Source: a virus
Length of the DNA stretch: 64,000 bases
Direction: 5' to 3' (one strand)
Virus record (IMG/VR): IMGVR_UViG_3300020463_000013
Coordinates: 1-64,000 of that record
Below the pieces are notes generated by a model, which worked only from the letters and a program-made list of their open reading frames with translations, ran no database searches and was not told the origin of the DNA. Within the stretch, counting starts at the first letter, position 1. The number at the start of each line of letters is the position of its first letter. Below, one piece after another: positions 34,192 through 46,300 of this stretch. A program made the position numbers and the translations under genes.

Positions 34192-35686
34192 CCTTTAAAA
34201 CACATTCGATAAGTTTTTCCGAGTCGTCATTGCTTGATTCTAAAGCAATACCTACCATAGCGGTTGTTTGTATTGTAGAACAAACACCATCGGCCCATGC
34301 ATATATAGCTTGCCCTTTTTCAACAACACCCTTTACTTTGACAGGTACACGCCCTTTAAGTGCAATGTATTGTCCATCAGCATCACTATTCATCATTAGT
34401 CCAGGGTCTGTTGATACAACACCTATACAAATATCGCTTGCCTTTGCAGGAGCAACTTCGTGATCTTCATGTGTGCATACTGCTACTGCTGTGCCTGGTT
34501 GTAAATCACCTTCGGATGTATATTTTTCTGCAAGGTCAGCAAATCTAGAACTTGTTGCAACACCGTCAAATATGTTTGCATTAATATTTCCACTTGCACT
34601 TCTACAAGCAATAGTGTTTGGTAGTGTCGTCGTTACAGATGCTTGTCTGTAACTTGCTCCATCAACTTGTAAAGTGTTTGCTTGTGTGGCCGTCCCAGTA
34701 AATGTTGTAGCAAATACGTTGTTAAATGCGGCTGAAGAAGAACCTATTGTAACTGTTTGCAAACTATTGTCTGACTGTAATCCTGGAAGTAAAGCAAGTG
34801 TAGCATCTGCTTGTACTCGTAAAATATTCTGTGTAATACCGCTAAGAGGTTTTGCACTTAGTTTAATAGTTTTACCTACTTCGTTTGCAATACTACCTTC
34901 ATTATCATTTATAATTTTAATTTTTAGATCACTACTGTCACCTATAGCAATACCTACATCTGCAAAACTTGTTAAAGTAGTAAATGATGCAGAACCTGTT
35001 TGCACAAAGTTTGCCGCTTCAACACCACCTAGCTTGTCAGCATTTGTTGCTGTACCATGAAATCTATGAGCAGTAGTTGTAACACCATCTGCACTATTTT
35101 GCGTATTTTTAAGAGTTACACCTCTTCTAATTACATCAAAACCTGTAATGGCATTTTCAGCGTCAGTTGAATCTATAGTAAATTGTATAGCACTTATTGC
35201 AAATATTACTTCGTCATTTACAGTTGCCGCTATGATAGATCTATTTGTTCCGCCATCATCTCGCACAGTCTTTGATTGCATTTGGGTAATACCAGATCCT
35301 GCATCCTGTGGACCAATTAAAATAAAATCTGTTCCGTTATAGGCATATAATTGTTCGTTACCAGTATCCCACCAAAAGTCGCCTGCTTTTAAGCCAGCGG
35401 GGGCACTTGCACCGACTTCAGCACCACCTGTGGTACGCCATTTTGTTCCATCATAAAATTTTAGCTTACTATTTCCGCTATCAAACCACATCTGTCCTGA
35501 AATTGCTTTAGGTGGAGCATTAGCACCACTAAAGTTTTCTAGCAAAAATACAAAATTTTCATTTTGTATTTCACCGTAACCTGCATAGTTTTTACCAACT
35601 AATTTAAGGTCTGTAGTTTGATCTAAAGTACCGTCTTCGACTGTACTCAGTGTTGCATTGTTGTATCTGTTTATCGTATATGCCAT
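34187..35686 (-). CDS. Tail fibre-like protein, DLAEKY-type C-terminus
   Basis: The 499-aa protein shares its N-terminal 130 residues with the 638- and 673-aa genes: MAYTINRYN, a GQMWFDSGNSKLKFYDGTKW repeat, then a second FWWDTGNEQLYAYNGT repeat ending LIGP. The C-terminal 115 residues start RFADLAEKYTSEGDLQPGTAV and look like a compact C-terminal cap found at the end of several phage fibres. It probably trimerises at the distal tail. Late promoter 24 nt upstream. Confidence 0.75.
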   Translation of the reverse strand: MAYTINRYNNATLSTVEDGTLDQTTDLKLVGKNYAGYGEIQNENFVFLLENFSGANAPPKAISGQMWFDSGNSKLKFYDGTKWRTTGGAEVGASAPAGLKAGDFWWDTGNEQLYAYNGTDFILIGPQDAGSGITQMQSKTVRDDGGTNRSIIAATVNDEVIFAISAIQFTIDSTDAENAITGFDVIRRGVTLKNTQNSADGVTTTAHRFHGTATNADKLGGVEAANFVQTGSASFTTLTSFADVGIAIGDSSDLKIKIINDNEGSIANEVGKTIKLSAKPLSGITQNILRVQADATLALLPGLQSDNSLQTVTIGSSSAAFNNVFATTFTGTATQANTLQVDGASYRQASVTTTLPNTIACRSASGNINANIFDGVATSSRFADLAEKYTSEGDLQPGTAVAVCTHEDHEVAPAKASDICIGVVSTDPGLMMNSDADGQYIALKGRVPVKVKGVVEKGQAIYAWADGVCSTIQTTAMVGIALESSNDDSEKLIECVLKV

Positions 35687-35709
35687 TTCTTATAACCCCT
35701 AATACAATG

Positions 35710-35717
35710 TATTTATT
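35710..35717 (-). promoter_or_regulatory. T4-type late promoter motif
   Basis: AATAAATA on the minus strand (35717-35710), followed by C. It lies 24 nt upstream of the 35686 start codon, the same spacing as at the gp6 gene. Confidence 0.6.
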
Positions 35718-35720
35718 CGT

Positions 35721-37637
35721 TTATGGTGTATATGTTGTCGTGCTTGTATGTGTCCATGCTCCTCCAGATACAGTATACACCATAGTGTATCTATTGGGAG
35801 TCAGTGTAGCTGAACCACTTGCTGTACTAAACGTTACATCTTGTACAACAGACTGTGCGTTTACCACATTATTTTTATCAACACTAACTGTAGATTTGCT
35901 CATAGCCGCATTAATGTTAATACCGCTAACCGTTGCAGAACTATAGTCAACAGCGTGAATAACAGCTTTTGCACCATTAGTCAACGTTTTTGTTCCAGCT
36001 GTGTACATTGCTGTAAGTATAGCAATTACATCGTTAACAGGTCCGTTACCTGTACCAGGCGGATTTGGTCCTGTTAAGCCTGTGATATCTAAACTAAAAA
36101 CTATAGGTTCAGTTTCGATTGCATTATCAGCATACCCTTTTGTAACTACATGACTATCAGCTGTAGGTGTTGCAACACCTGTAATTTTTTGTGAATTGAC
36201 AGCTATGTCTCCACTTGTTGATATTGATAATCCTGTACTAGATGTGATAGTACTGCCATCTATATTCACATCATCAACGTCTAATTGTGTAAGTGTACCT
36301 AACCTTGTTACTCCTGTTGCTTGTGTAACAGTGTTATGTAGTTCTGTTTCGGAAAGTTTTTTTACACCCTTAATAAAATAAGCCGGATTACCTAAATAAT
36401 CTGTTGATGCAATATCAACGTTTTGGTTAAATGTCCAACTTTTTGTTGCATTTCTCCAAACTAAATCTTTAGATCCAGTTTGACTATTTAAAACCATTCC
36501 ACCATTGTCTATTGCGGCATCAGTAGGCAACGTACTATCACTAGTTATTGCTAACTGTAACTGTTTTCCTTCAATACTAAAATTAGAAACATCAAATGCA
36601 AGTGTTGAACCTTTAACAGTTAAGTTTCCGCCAACTTCAAAATTGCCGCTGATTACTCCGTCTCCGGTTATGTCTATCGCCGCACTAGGATCTGCATTGA
36701 AAAATCCTATAAATTTATTTGTTGAATCTATAGTCAAAGCACTGCTTGTAGAGTTTCCTACACGTATCCTAAAATCAATATCTGTACCACCTAGTTGATT
36801 TTCGAACACTGTTGTATTTCCGTCAACTTTAATAGCATGGTATTTACTATCACCAACACCTATTGCAAGTCCGCCACTGTTTTTTACAAACAAGCTACCT
36901 GTCATGTTTTGGTTGCCAGTTGTAGCTACAAATTTTGTAAAATCATATTTTGTTCCGGCACCATCTACTAATGCTTCAGCTGTATCTGCTGTACCGTTAT
37001 ATTTGTAAACTTCACCTGTAGGATTTACAGGATTAAAACCAATTTTAATTAACTGACGTTGTGGTGTTTGTGTATCATTAGCATCAACAGGATAACCTTG
37101 TATTTCAAAATTGTTTCCTGGACGAAATTGTACACGCGAATGAACACCTGCAAGCACTCCGCCTACAAATAATTTTAATACAGTTCTTGTAACGTTTCCG
37201 TCGTCTACTATGCTATCTGCTTCAAAGCCGGTTTTACCTTGACGCTGTGTATACATTGGTCCTACAAGAACTAAATCAGTGCCATCATAAAAATATAACC
37301 TATTTTTTGCATCATCAATCCATAAATCTCCAGCAACCATATTGTTTGGCTCTTGGTTACTTACAATTGGTCCGCCGGCAACTTTCCAGTCAGTGCCGTT
37401 AAATAATTTTAATCTTGCATCTGATGTATCGTACCAAAGCTGTCCTTTCAAAGGATTTGTAGGAGCACTAGAGCTTGAAAAATTTTCAAGAATTTTAATA
37501 TAATTTTCATTTATAAATTCACCAAATCCTTTGTAGTTTCTTCCAACAAGTGTTATATCTGTACTTGTATTGTCAATAGCACCGTCTACAAGTGTAACTA
37601 AAAGTGTTCCGTCGGTTTTATTTAAGATATAACTCAT
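35721..37637 (-). CDS. Tail fibre-like protein
   Basis: The 638-aa protein has the shared fibre N-terminus (SYILNKTDGTLLVTLVDGAI, the GQLWYDTSDARLKLFNGTDW repeat, a LWIDDAKNRLYFYDGTDL repeat and LVGP). The middle and C-terminal regions are beta-rich and different from its paralogues. The last 40 residues are Ser/Thr-rich and end in TSTTTYTP. It starts in a TAATG overlap with the 673-aa gene. It probably binds a host surface structure. Confidence 0.75.
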   Translation of the reverse strand: MSYILNKTDGTLLVTLVDGAIDNTSTDITLVGRNYKGFGEFINENYIKILENFSSSSAPTNPLKGQLWYDTSDARLKLFNGTDWKVAGGPIVSNQEPNNMVAGDLWIDDAKNRLYFYDGTDLVLVGPMYTQRQGKTGFEADSIVDDGNVTRTVLKLFVGGVLAGVHSRVQFRPGNNFEIQGYPVDANDTQTPQRQLIKIGFNPVNPTGEVYKYNGTADTAEALVDGAGTKYDFTKFVATTGNQNMTGSLFVKNSGGLAIGVGDSKYHAIKVDGNTTVFENQLGGTDIDFRIRVGNSTSSALTIDSTNKFIGFFNADPSAAIDITGDGVISGNFEVGGNLTVKGSTLAFDVSNFSIEGKQLQLAITSDSTLPTDAAIDNGGMVLNSQTGSKDLVWRNATKSWTFNQNVDIASTDYLGNPAYFIKGVKKLSETELHNTVTQATGVTRLGTLTQLDVDDVNIDGSTITSSTGLSISTSGDIAVNSQKITGVATPTADSHVVTKGYADNAIETEPIVFSLDITGLTGPNPPGTGNGPVNDVIAILTAMYTAGTKTLTNGAKAVIHAVDYSSATVSGININAAMSKSTVSVDKNNVVNAQSVVQDVTFSTASGSATLTPNRYTMVYTVSGGAWTHTSTTTYTP

Positions 37638-39658
37638 TATGCATTCCTACCTGTGTAAATGATATATTTCATTGCTATATAAGGGTTCATTACATCAAGT
37701 GGATTACCGTCGCCACCATCAAGCACACCACCACTTGTCAATAGACGCTGGCTGTTTTGTGCAGATGCAACATCAAATGTGGATCTTTCTGAACCAGTAG
37801 GTACTGTATCTCCGGTGTTTATTTCACGTGTTGCAAAAAACTGTTCGCCTGATGATGCTCTTAAATCGTGTTCATGCTCTGGCAAATTTTCTGGAGTAAT
37901 AGTTTTATTTTCAGCACCACCTACACCGCCTAGTGTGTCTGCAGAATTGTCTAAAACTCTATTTGCACTTATACCGTTCATATTATCTAAACCTAACGGA
38001 AATCTACCTCTCAAATCAGGCACTGCAAATTTACCAACTTCTGGAAGATCTTTAAAGGAAAATCCAATTGCTTCATATAATTGTTGATAATCAGCTATAA
38101 GATATTCAGTACCGTCACACAGTAACCAACCTAATGGTGTTGCAACACCTGCATAAGGCACTACCACTCCAGGAGGATTAACAGCCACAGCTTTTAAAAG
38201 GTTACGTCTTGATATTTTTTTAAGTCCGGTATCACCGGTTGTTCTGTTTATTAATAATTCATCATCAACTTGAGATTCTGTAACTGCTGTTTTATTTGAT
38301 ACAATAGTATTGCTTATGCTTGTTGTGAAAGTTTTTACACTTCCGCCTACTTGTCCGTCAAATACAAAATCGTCTGCACTTATATCACCTGTAAGTCTGA
38401 ATGTAGTAGAGCTGGTAAGTTTGTCTGCAGATCCTGCTCTACCAGATACTGTACCGCTGACATTACCTGTTAAGTTTCCAATAAAAGTAGTCGAATAAAT
38501 TGTTTTGTATTTGTTTAATGCCGCACCTATGTTTCTAACATTATTTTGATCAGGTTCTACATTACGTGTCTTTAATGTGTTTTCAAGTTCAGTTTGACCG
38601 CCAACGAATAAATTTTTAGCAATACCTACTCCGCCTTTTATAATTGCACTACCAGTGCCTATTGTAGTTGCGTCTGTAACATCATTTATTTTTAACACTC
38701 CACTTTGTTGAATGTTACCTGTAACATCAAGTGCTTCTTCTGGTGCTTCGTTATTAATACCTACTCTTAAATTACTATCAACTCGCACTACTGTTTTGCT
38801 TGTTCCAGCATTTCTTACACGTAAATCAATATTTGATCCTGCAACTTGATGCTGTATAATTCCTGCATTGCCCTCAATTCCTATATTCATTTCTGAATTG
38901 ATGCCGTAATTAACTCCGCTGTTGTTTTGAACATTTAATCCGTTTAATGTTGTACTTACTACATCACTACGTAAGAAGTTACCAGCACTTACATTTACAT
39001 TATTAACAATAAGCGACTCTGCTTTTTCAGCTGTTCCATAAAATTTAGCTGCACCGGTGCCTGTAATATCTCTAGTACTAAGTGTGACACCTGGTTTTAT
39101 TACAGTAAATCCAGGAATAACTGTTTTAGGTATAAATTCATCTGTTGCAATAATTGCAACCGGCTGTGCGTTTACTTCAATTTGTACTATGTTATATACA
39201 GCGTTATCAGTACCAGTAACTGAAACTGGAACAGGGCCGGTATTTAATCCATCACTAAACGTCGGACCTACCAATACCCAACCAGATCCACTAAACAAGT
39301 ATAATTGTTGATTGTCTGTATCTGTCCATAAGTCGCCAATTTGACTATTAGCCGCCTCAGGTTCAGTATTAGCTCTTATTATTCCGCCTACAGGTACCCA
39401 ATCTGGTAAATTGTAAACTTTAAGTTGCTCTTTACCGGGTGTACTATCGTACCATATTTGTCCTTCTACAGGATTTGCAGGTTGAGTAGCACTTGCAAAA
39501 TTTTCTAATAAGTGTAAAAAGTTTTCTGCTATAGCTGTACCATATGCAGTAGTATTTCTACCAGGTATTTTTAAATCTGTAACTGTGTTGAGAGTATTAT
39601 CCTCAATGGTAATAGTGCCTTTGTTGGCTTGGTCTGTATATGCAATAGTATAAGCCAT
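37637..39658 (-). CDS. Tail fibre with phage tail-collar domain
   Basis: The 673-aa protein has the shared N-terminus (AYTIAYTDQANKGTITIEDN, GQIWYDSTPGKEQLKVYN, LWTDTDNQQLYLFSGSGW). Close to the C-terminus is VVPYAGVATPLGWLLCDG, followed by FAVPDLRGRFPLGLDN, the tail-collar-domain signature found in T4 gp12-like short fibres and many receptor-binding proteins. It probably caps a fibre. It is the first of three tandem fibre genes. Confidence 0.82.
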   Translation of the reverse strand: MAYTIAYTDQANKGTITIEDNTLNTVTDLKIPGRNTTAYGTAIAENFLHLLENFASATQPANPVEGQIWYDSTPGKEQLKVYNLPDWVPVGGIIRANTEPEAANSQIGDLWTDTDNQQLYLFSGSGWVLVGPTFSDGLNTGPVPVSVTGTDNAVYNIVQIEVNAQPVAIIATDEFIPKTVIPGFTVIKPGVTLSTRDITGTGAAKFYGTAEKAESLIVNNVNVSAGNFLRSDVVSTTLNGLNVQNNSGVNYGINSEMNIGIEGNAGIIQHQVAGSNIDLRVRNAGTSKTVVRVDSNLRVGINNEAPEEALDVTGNIQQSGVLKINDVTDATTIGTGSAIIKGGVGIAKNLFVGGQTELENTLKTRNVEPDQNNVRNIGAALNKYKTIYSTTFIGNLTGNVSGTVSGRAGSADKLTSSTTFRLTGDISADDFVFDGQVGGSVKTFTTSISNTIVSNKTAVTESQVDDELLINRTTGDTGLKKISRRNLLKAVAVNPPGVVVPYAGVATPLGWLLCDGTEYLIADYQQLYEAIGFSFKDLPEVGKFAVPDLRGRFPLGLDNMNGISANRVLDNSADTLGGVGGAENKTITPENLPEHEHDLRASSGEQFFATREINTGDTVPTGSERSTFDVASAQNSQRLLTSGGVLDGGDGNPLDVMNPYIAMKYIIYTGRNA

Positions 39659-39661
39659 TTA

Positions 39662-40276
39662 TTATCCCTCGTTAAATCCTGTTAAACTTTGCACTCTCAC
39701 AGTATAATCAATCTGTACAAGTCTGTTTAAACTTTTTTGTACAGGATGAAATACAACATGTGTAAGTAATCTACCATTACCATCTTCAGCATATGCTTTC
39801 AATCCTAGTTCGTCAAATACATACAATGAATTTTGATCTGTTGCTGTATCAAATGCATCTTGGCCGGAAGGTTCACCGTAATCTAACAAACATGTTACTA
39901 ATACATCTGTGTAGTTCGTTCCGCTGATATGTCGTGTTTCAATCTTATTACGTACAGGATCAATATTAGATACACTTCGATCATCTACAACTTTTGTAAA
40001 TGTTTGATTGTACAAACTAGCATTTGTACCTGTTGAATTAGGAGTTAGATACGTAATAATGCCTGTAGGATCAACACTAGTACCACCATTTCCAAATGCC
40101 ATTTCGTGTATCCATCCATTTCCGCTGTTGCCTAAACTTTCAGCAAGTGACAAACTAATATTTTCGTAATGTATAGCATTACGCTTGTCAATAATGACTT
40201 CACCACTTTCTGGATCATGGATTTTGATGTGTCCTTGTATGTATACACCTTGATGTTCGTTTATTTTATCTGTCAT
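39662..40276 (-). CDS. Virion structural protein, baseplate/fibre region
   Basis: The 204-aa protein starts MTDKINEHQGVYIQGHIKIHD, has a conserved-looking EMAFGNGGTSVDPTGIITYL segment near 55-80, and a C-terminal beta-rich VVFHPVQKSLNRLVQIDYTVRV. This type sits between the giant protein and the fibres in T4-like marine phages, perhaps in the gp8-9-10 region. I cannot assign it to a T4 gene. AGGAAA and a late motif lie upstream. Confidence 0.6.
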   Translation of the reverse strand: MTDKINEHQGVYIQGHIKIHDPESGEVIIDKRNAIHYENISLSLAESLGNSGNGWIHEMAFGNGGTSVDPTGIITYLTPNSTGTNASLYNQTFTKVVDDRSVSNIDPVRNKIETRHISGTNYTDVLVTCLLDYGEPSGQDAFDTATDQNSLYVFDELGLKAYAEDGNGRLLTHVVFHPVQKSLNRLVQIDYTVRVQSLTGFNEG

Positions 40277-40292
40277 TTTGTTTTCCTACATG

Positions 40293-40300
40293 TATTTATC
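40293..40300 (-). promoter_or_regulatory. T4-type late promoter motif
   Basis: GATAAATA on the minus strand (40300-40293), inside the last codons of the giant gene and 17 nt upstream of the 40276 start codon. Confidence 0.55.
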
Positions 40301-43300
40301 GCGGCAAGTCAGTTGTTGAATTTCTTAAGAAACGAGCTATATTTCCTTTTGCTTTACTTAGCTGTGTTCCTGGATCAGTCCAAATTCTTCCTTGCTTTCT
40401 TATTATAATTACTTTTGTATTTTCTGGTGCAGGTTCAGCAAGTGTAAGTGTTGTTCCTGAAATAGTAAATTCAGGTGCAAGTGTTACATCTCCTTCTGGT
40501 GAATCCATTTGAGGAGCACTTACAGTATTACCATTTCCGTCAACTGTTTCAAACTGATAACTGCTTATGCTGTTTTTACGCATACGCTTACCTGCAACAA
40601 AAACTTCAAACTCATTTACGCTATTAGGTGTCCAATCTAATTGGAACTGTGTGCTTGTGCCATCGCCGTCAAGTGTCAATGTAATAGTTTCATCTTTGTA
40701 TGGCATGTTTTGGTCAGTGCCTTGATGATAAACTTCTGTACCTTCTTTATATACATCTTTTGCACCAGTACCTAATGTTGCTCTACGAATTTGCTTTAGT
40801 ATATTTTTATCTCGTACAAAATATTCTATACGCTCACCTTCAATAAAAATAACACTAGGAGTATCCGGGTTTGCACCTGGTTGTGGAAGTTTATCTCCAT
40901 TCTCAACTTCTATAGTTTTATCCCATGGATACAAATCTCTTACAAGCAGTATGTCTTCTTTGCCAGTAAGGCGTTTGTAATGAGTTCTATTTAATATATC
41001 TTTGAATTGCCTCCAACCAAACTTTTGTATTAACGGTGTTTCAGCAAAATGTATTATATCTATTGTATCATTTTCTGATAAATCATATGCAATTTTTAAA
41101 TATTTTTTGTTATCAGTAATGTAATAATCTATACTAGGAGATAAAAGCACTCCATTTTTTGCTACCCATACATACTGTGCATCAGTAGCAGGTTTGCGTA
41201 ATTCTATCAGTCCGTTGCGTAAATGTCGTAATTGATACCAATTTTCTGATCCTACTGTTAGCTTAGTACGTTCAACAACATCAAATTCTTGCCTTTCAAT
41301 TCCTTGTGACTTATTGTTTGTAAATGTATATACAGTAATAATATCACTTGATTCATAAACATTATCCATGTATATAGTTCCAGGTGTGCTTGCAAATTCA
41401 CCTGCACTATCCCAATAACCATAAGCATACTGTCCGTCTTTAATTGCGTACACTCTTAGTGTGTCGCCATCTTTGCCTACTCCAGGTAAGAGTGTTACAG
41501 TTGATCCTGACTGTTGATCTAATATCACTCTAGGTTCTCCTGTTGCAGGATCTATATCGTTTTCATCACGTATTGTACTATCGAACTCGCCTGCACTTAC
41601 AAAGTTCCATTGTTCACCATATGTAAGTTCTATGTCATTCAAATATACAAGTAGATCTTGATGGTTAAATGCTCCTAAAGGCACTTGCCATAAGTCTAAC
41701 CTATATTCTCTTATATCTGTAACATCAAAATGTTGACTGTAACCTGCTGACAAAATTGTGTTGTTTACTTTTACTATTGTGTTATGTTGGCTAGGTGTTG
41801 CACTAAACGGAGTTGTCTGTAATGTAAATGCAATAGAACTACCATCTCCTATAAATTCGTCAATTTGAACGGAGCTAAAGTTTTTCGTTGTTCCTTCAAA
41901 TATTCCAAAGTTTATTATTTTATCAGCTATTGGAGGAGTAGCAAATCTTATAACTACATTTCCAGGCACATCATAACTACTATCATCGCTTTTAATTAAA
42001 AGAGTATCTTGCTTTTCTCCGTCAATAGTTGCATAATGTGTCATATTGTCTGCATAACGTACATTTGTTAAAAAGTCTAAAGTACTACCATCTGCAACAA
42101 ACGTTCCATAATCTAAAACATTTGTACCTGAAACATCTAAAGTTATTATATTGACTTTTATATTTGCGCCTGGGGCAACATCCATTATTATACTTTTTCT
42201 ATCTGTGGAAAAAATGTAATCATCTTTTGTTTTTATTACATCACCAACTTTTACAAATATATTGTTATTGAATGCAACATTTTGATCAAGGCTAAATGTT
42301 TTGTTTGTACCATCACCTACATAATTAAAACTACGTATGTTACTTGCGCCTCCAGTAGGTCTTTCATATACCTGTATATCAACTGTATCTAATACTTGTC
42401 CTGGTATAATTTCTTCAGGTCCTTTAGATGTAGTAGGAGTAACAAAACCATCACCGTCTACGCTAATATCTTCAGCCTTTAATCCAGTGGCTGTACTGTA
42501 TGGTAAGTCGCCTCCTTCTATTAAAGTATCGTATCCATTTGGGTCTGCTAGGAAACTACCGTCACTTGTCTTTTTGCGAATCACAAGTGTGTCTCCATCA
42601 GCTACTTTGATTCCGTAATTATCTAGGTAGAGTATCTTAGTAATGCCATCGCCTACAAGTGTCTCCATTATAGCATTAGGATTCTCAATAAATGTACTTC
42701 CATCGTAGTTTGGATCATCTATACGTATGTTATTTTTGTATACATTATATTCAACACCATTTTCTAATGGTTTTGATACTTCGATAATAGTTGTACTTCC
42801 GTCAAAGTTAAATACTTCATCTTCATAAGTTTCATCGTAGGTATCCCATTTACCGGTAAACCAACCTTCAGCATCAAAACCGCCCTGATTTTCAAACCCA
42901 AAACTCTTGACTTCAACACCGCCATAATCTACACCGTCCATTACTTGTGCTATATCTTTGCCTAGCATTCCGGTTGTAGGATCGTAAAGTAAATTTACCC
43001 TATCCTGTGCAACTAATAGATCAGGATCTTTTTTGTATTCAATTACTATTGCTTTTGTATTAGCAGGAGGAGTGTCTAAAGTAATTCTTCCTTTGAATCT
43101 TACGTATGTTTTTGTGTTATCTTGAAAGTTTGTATAAGTGTACTGGCTTGGTAAAAGCTCTACACCGCCAACAGTAATTTTAATATTTGCAGGCTTTACA
43201 TCTATTGGCCATTTTAAGTCATATATGTACTTGCTTCCTGACCCTATAAAATTTTCTGATTCGTTTAATTTAGTTATAATAAAACTACTGCTTATTCTAT

Positions 43301-46300
43301 CAAATTTTACACGAGTTAGAAAGCTTCTTACAGTCTCATGTCCGATCACTGCACTGATACGTGCATCTATTCCTCCAGGATTACTACCGTTTATATCAAG
43401 TGTAGGCGCACTTATGTAACCACTACCAGAGTCTAACACATCAATTTTAACAATTTTTCCGTTGACTCCAAGATAAGTTTTAAATTTAGCACCTGTGCCA
43501 CCACCACCAACTGCTGAAATTACAGGAGGTTCGCTATATTTTGTTCCGCCATCGTATATATTAACACTTTTTATTTCATAACTTGCATTATCTAACCAAT
43601 GTCTATACGGATATGTAGTAATATCACTTTCTGTACCAACAATCATATCTTCTATAACTTGAGATGGATGAGGTTGTATTCCTCTGCCTTCTACATATCT
43701 TGGAGCTAAGTCAAAATCAGTAATTACTGTATTTGTTGGTTCAATTCTTTCATAGCTAGACAAATATTCACGCAATTTTGTCTTGAAAGGTTTTACTTCT
43801 TCTAAATAATCTTCATAACTTGGTAAATTATCGTTGTTGAAAGTAATATCTTCTCTAAGAGATCCTACATTGTGCTGTGCTTTCACAAAACTTGTTTTAA
43901 ATGCCCAATCAATATAAGGTTGTTCACTAAAAGCATATCTAACACTAGCAAAGAATAATTTATTATACTCGTGTTCAAGTTCTACTGTGAGTAAATCATC
44001 TCTTAAAACCTCTAATATTCTACGCTGTTCAACAGTAGGTTGTGCATCATAAAATTGTACGTCGAAACTAATGGTATCAAAACCGTTAAGGTTAGCAGTT
44101 ACATCATATAATCCTCTTTTAAATTGTATTGTGCCATTTTGTCTACCTATTGTTTTATAATTTACAGTATAATCAGTGGTGCTTTGCTCATCTATCTTTT
44201 GTAATAATAGCCAGCCTCCTGAACCAATACTACTAATTTTTACAACATCACCTATATTATCATTTAGTTCAGTCAATTGGTATGAGAAATCCACTAAATG
44301 ATCTATTTCAGTAGTTTCGCTTGCTCCTGACATGTACCAATCAGCGTACTCCCAATATAATGTTGCGTTATAGGCTTGGCTTTTAATTCTATTCCAAGTG
44401 CTGGTTTCAGTAAGTCTTTCATAAATTGACCATTTACCATTAATAGTTTCGTCTGCTTTTACTAAAGCCGCAAATTTTCGTACTTCTATAGTAGTAGTAT
44501 CTTCATAATTTTCACCTTGATTATTAACCACTACATTTGTAACCTGGCCAGCATTATCTATAGTAAATGTAAAATCTGCGCCTTCGCCACTGGCGCCTCT
44601 TATAGTGTATGTAGGTGCAACTAGATACCCCCTGCCTGGATCTGTTATAGTAACACGCACTATTTTTCCATTTTCGATCACAGGAGTCAAAATTGCTTGT
44701 TTACTTTTTGCTACGCCGATTAAATCAATTTCTGCAAAACTTTCAACAGTTGTATCATACAATCTTGTAATGGCGCTTGGAAAATCTTCTTTATAATTTA
44801 GTCCAGTTAAATTTTTGTTTTCAACGATAAGATTTTCTTTTAGCACACCGTTTACACGTTCAATAAGTTGTTTCATTGCTTCTATGTTATTAACAAACAA
44901 ACTTTGTCTTGGATTATTTAGAATACCGTATTTTTTCTTAGCTCCTAGTGTGTTATCAGGTACAGGTCTATTTCTAGTATCATAACCAATTAAACTATCA
45001 AACCATTTGCGTTCAATATCTCTATTAGGCTTGCTACTTGCAAGTCCATCTGTAAGGATTTGATATTGATTATGAACATTTGAATCTTGATTTTCTAAAG
45101 TATAATATTGTACACTAATTGCAACTTCTTTACCTTCTATAAGTGTATCACAATTATTAACAGCAAACTGATTGTTACCAAAAAACGAAACATATCTGTA
45201 TCCGTATGAGTAAGGATCTGCAATAAGTTGTGCTGTGTTAAAAGCACTCTCTGTCCTAAAATCGTTATTAGGAATAGTTTTTTTATCTTTGATCCAATAA
45301 AAGTATTTGTCTGTAAAACTTTGACTAATACTATCATATACCTTTTTTGTTACATAGTTTGTAGTTGTTTTTGCCTGGCCACTAATACCTTGAGATAATC
45401 CATCATTAGTGTCTGCTTGTTCATTCCATTGTTCAGGCGTAAGAGTTGTTTCTACCCATTCGTAAACATCTATAGATGCGCCACTAAACAGTTTATTCCA
45501 GTTATTTGTACTATATGTAATGTCATTTTGATATGGATTTAAGAATTTTGCATTTGTTAAATCCCACCATAACTGTCCTACTTGTTCTTGACCCCATGTA
45601 TTTAATTTTTGTACTACAACATTTGTGCCGGTAGTATATGTAGCTGGATCGTAATATGTCTTATATCTAAGTTCTTGTTCGGCTACACCTGCAATTTTAC
45701 CTTGTAGCACATCAATATAGTCTAAGTAAGCAAGAAGTTTCTTTGTTTTTTTATTATATAAAATAACTTTTTTAATTTTTGCAACATCTACAGGATCTTT
45801 TGGAGTTCTTATATTGTTATAAACGTTTCCTTGTACTCTATAATCTACAAATGCTCCTACCTGGCCACCTGTTTCTAATCTTGGCAATCCTACATATACA
45901 TGGTTTCCGGTTGCTTCAACGTTTCTACCAAAATAATCTACATTAGCATTGTTAAATTGTATAGTATCTGCATACAGCAGTTTTCCATTTAAATTTTCAT
46001 AAACATATACAACGCCATCGTCTACATTAGTCCTTCTAAATTTAGTGAAACTATTATCGAAAGTAGTAGGCAACCCTGTTGGTTGGCTTGTAGGATCGTT
46101 AACATATGTAGACCCTTCTTTCTTTTGGCTGTACACATCGATTGTTGATTCAAAAATACTATCTGCATTTTTACTTCCTATAGCAAGTATATCGCCTGTG
46201 TAAGAAATTGCTGTACCAAATTGTTCAGCTCTTTCATTTTTTGGACTATAAAGTTTTTGATCTAATTCAAATTTACCTTGGACTTGTCTATAAATGTAAA

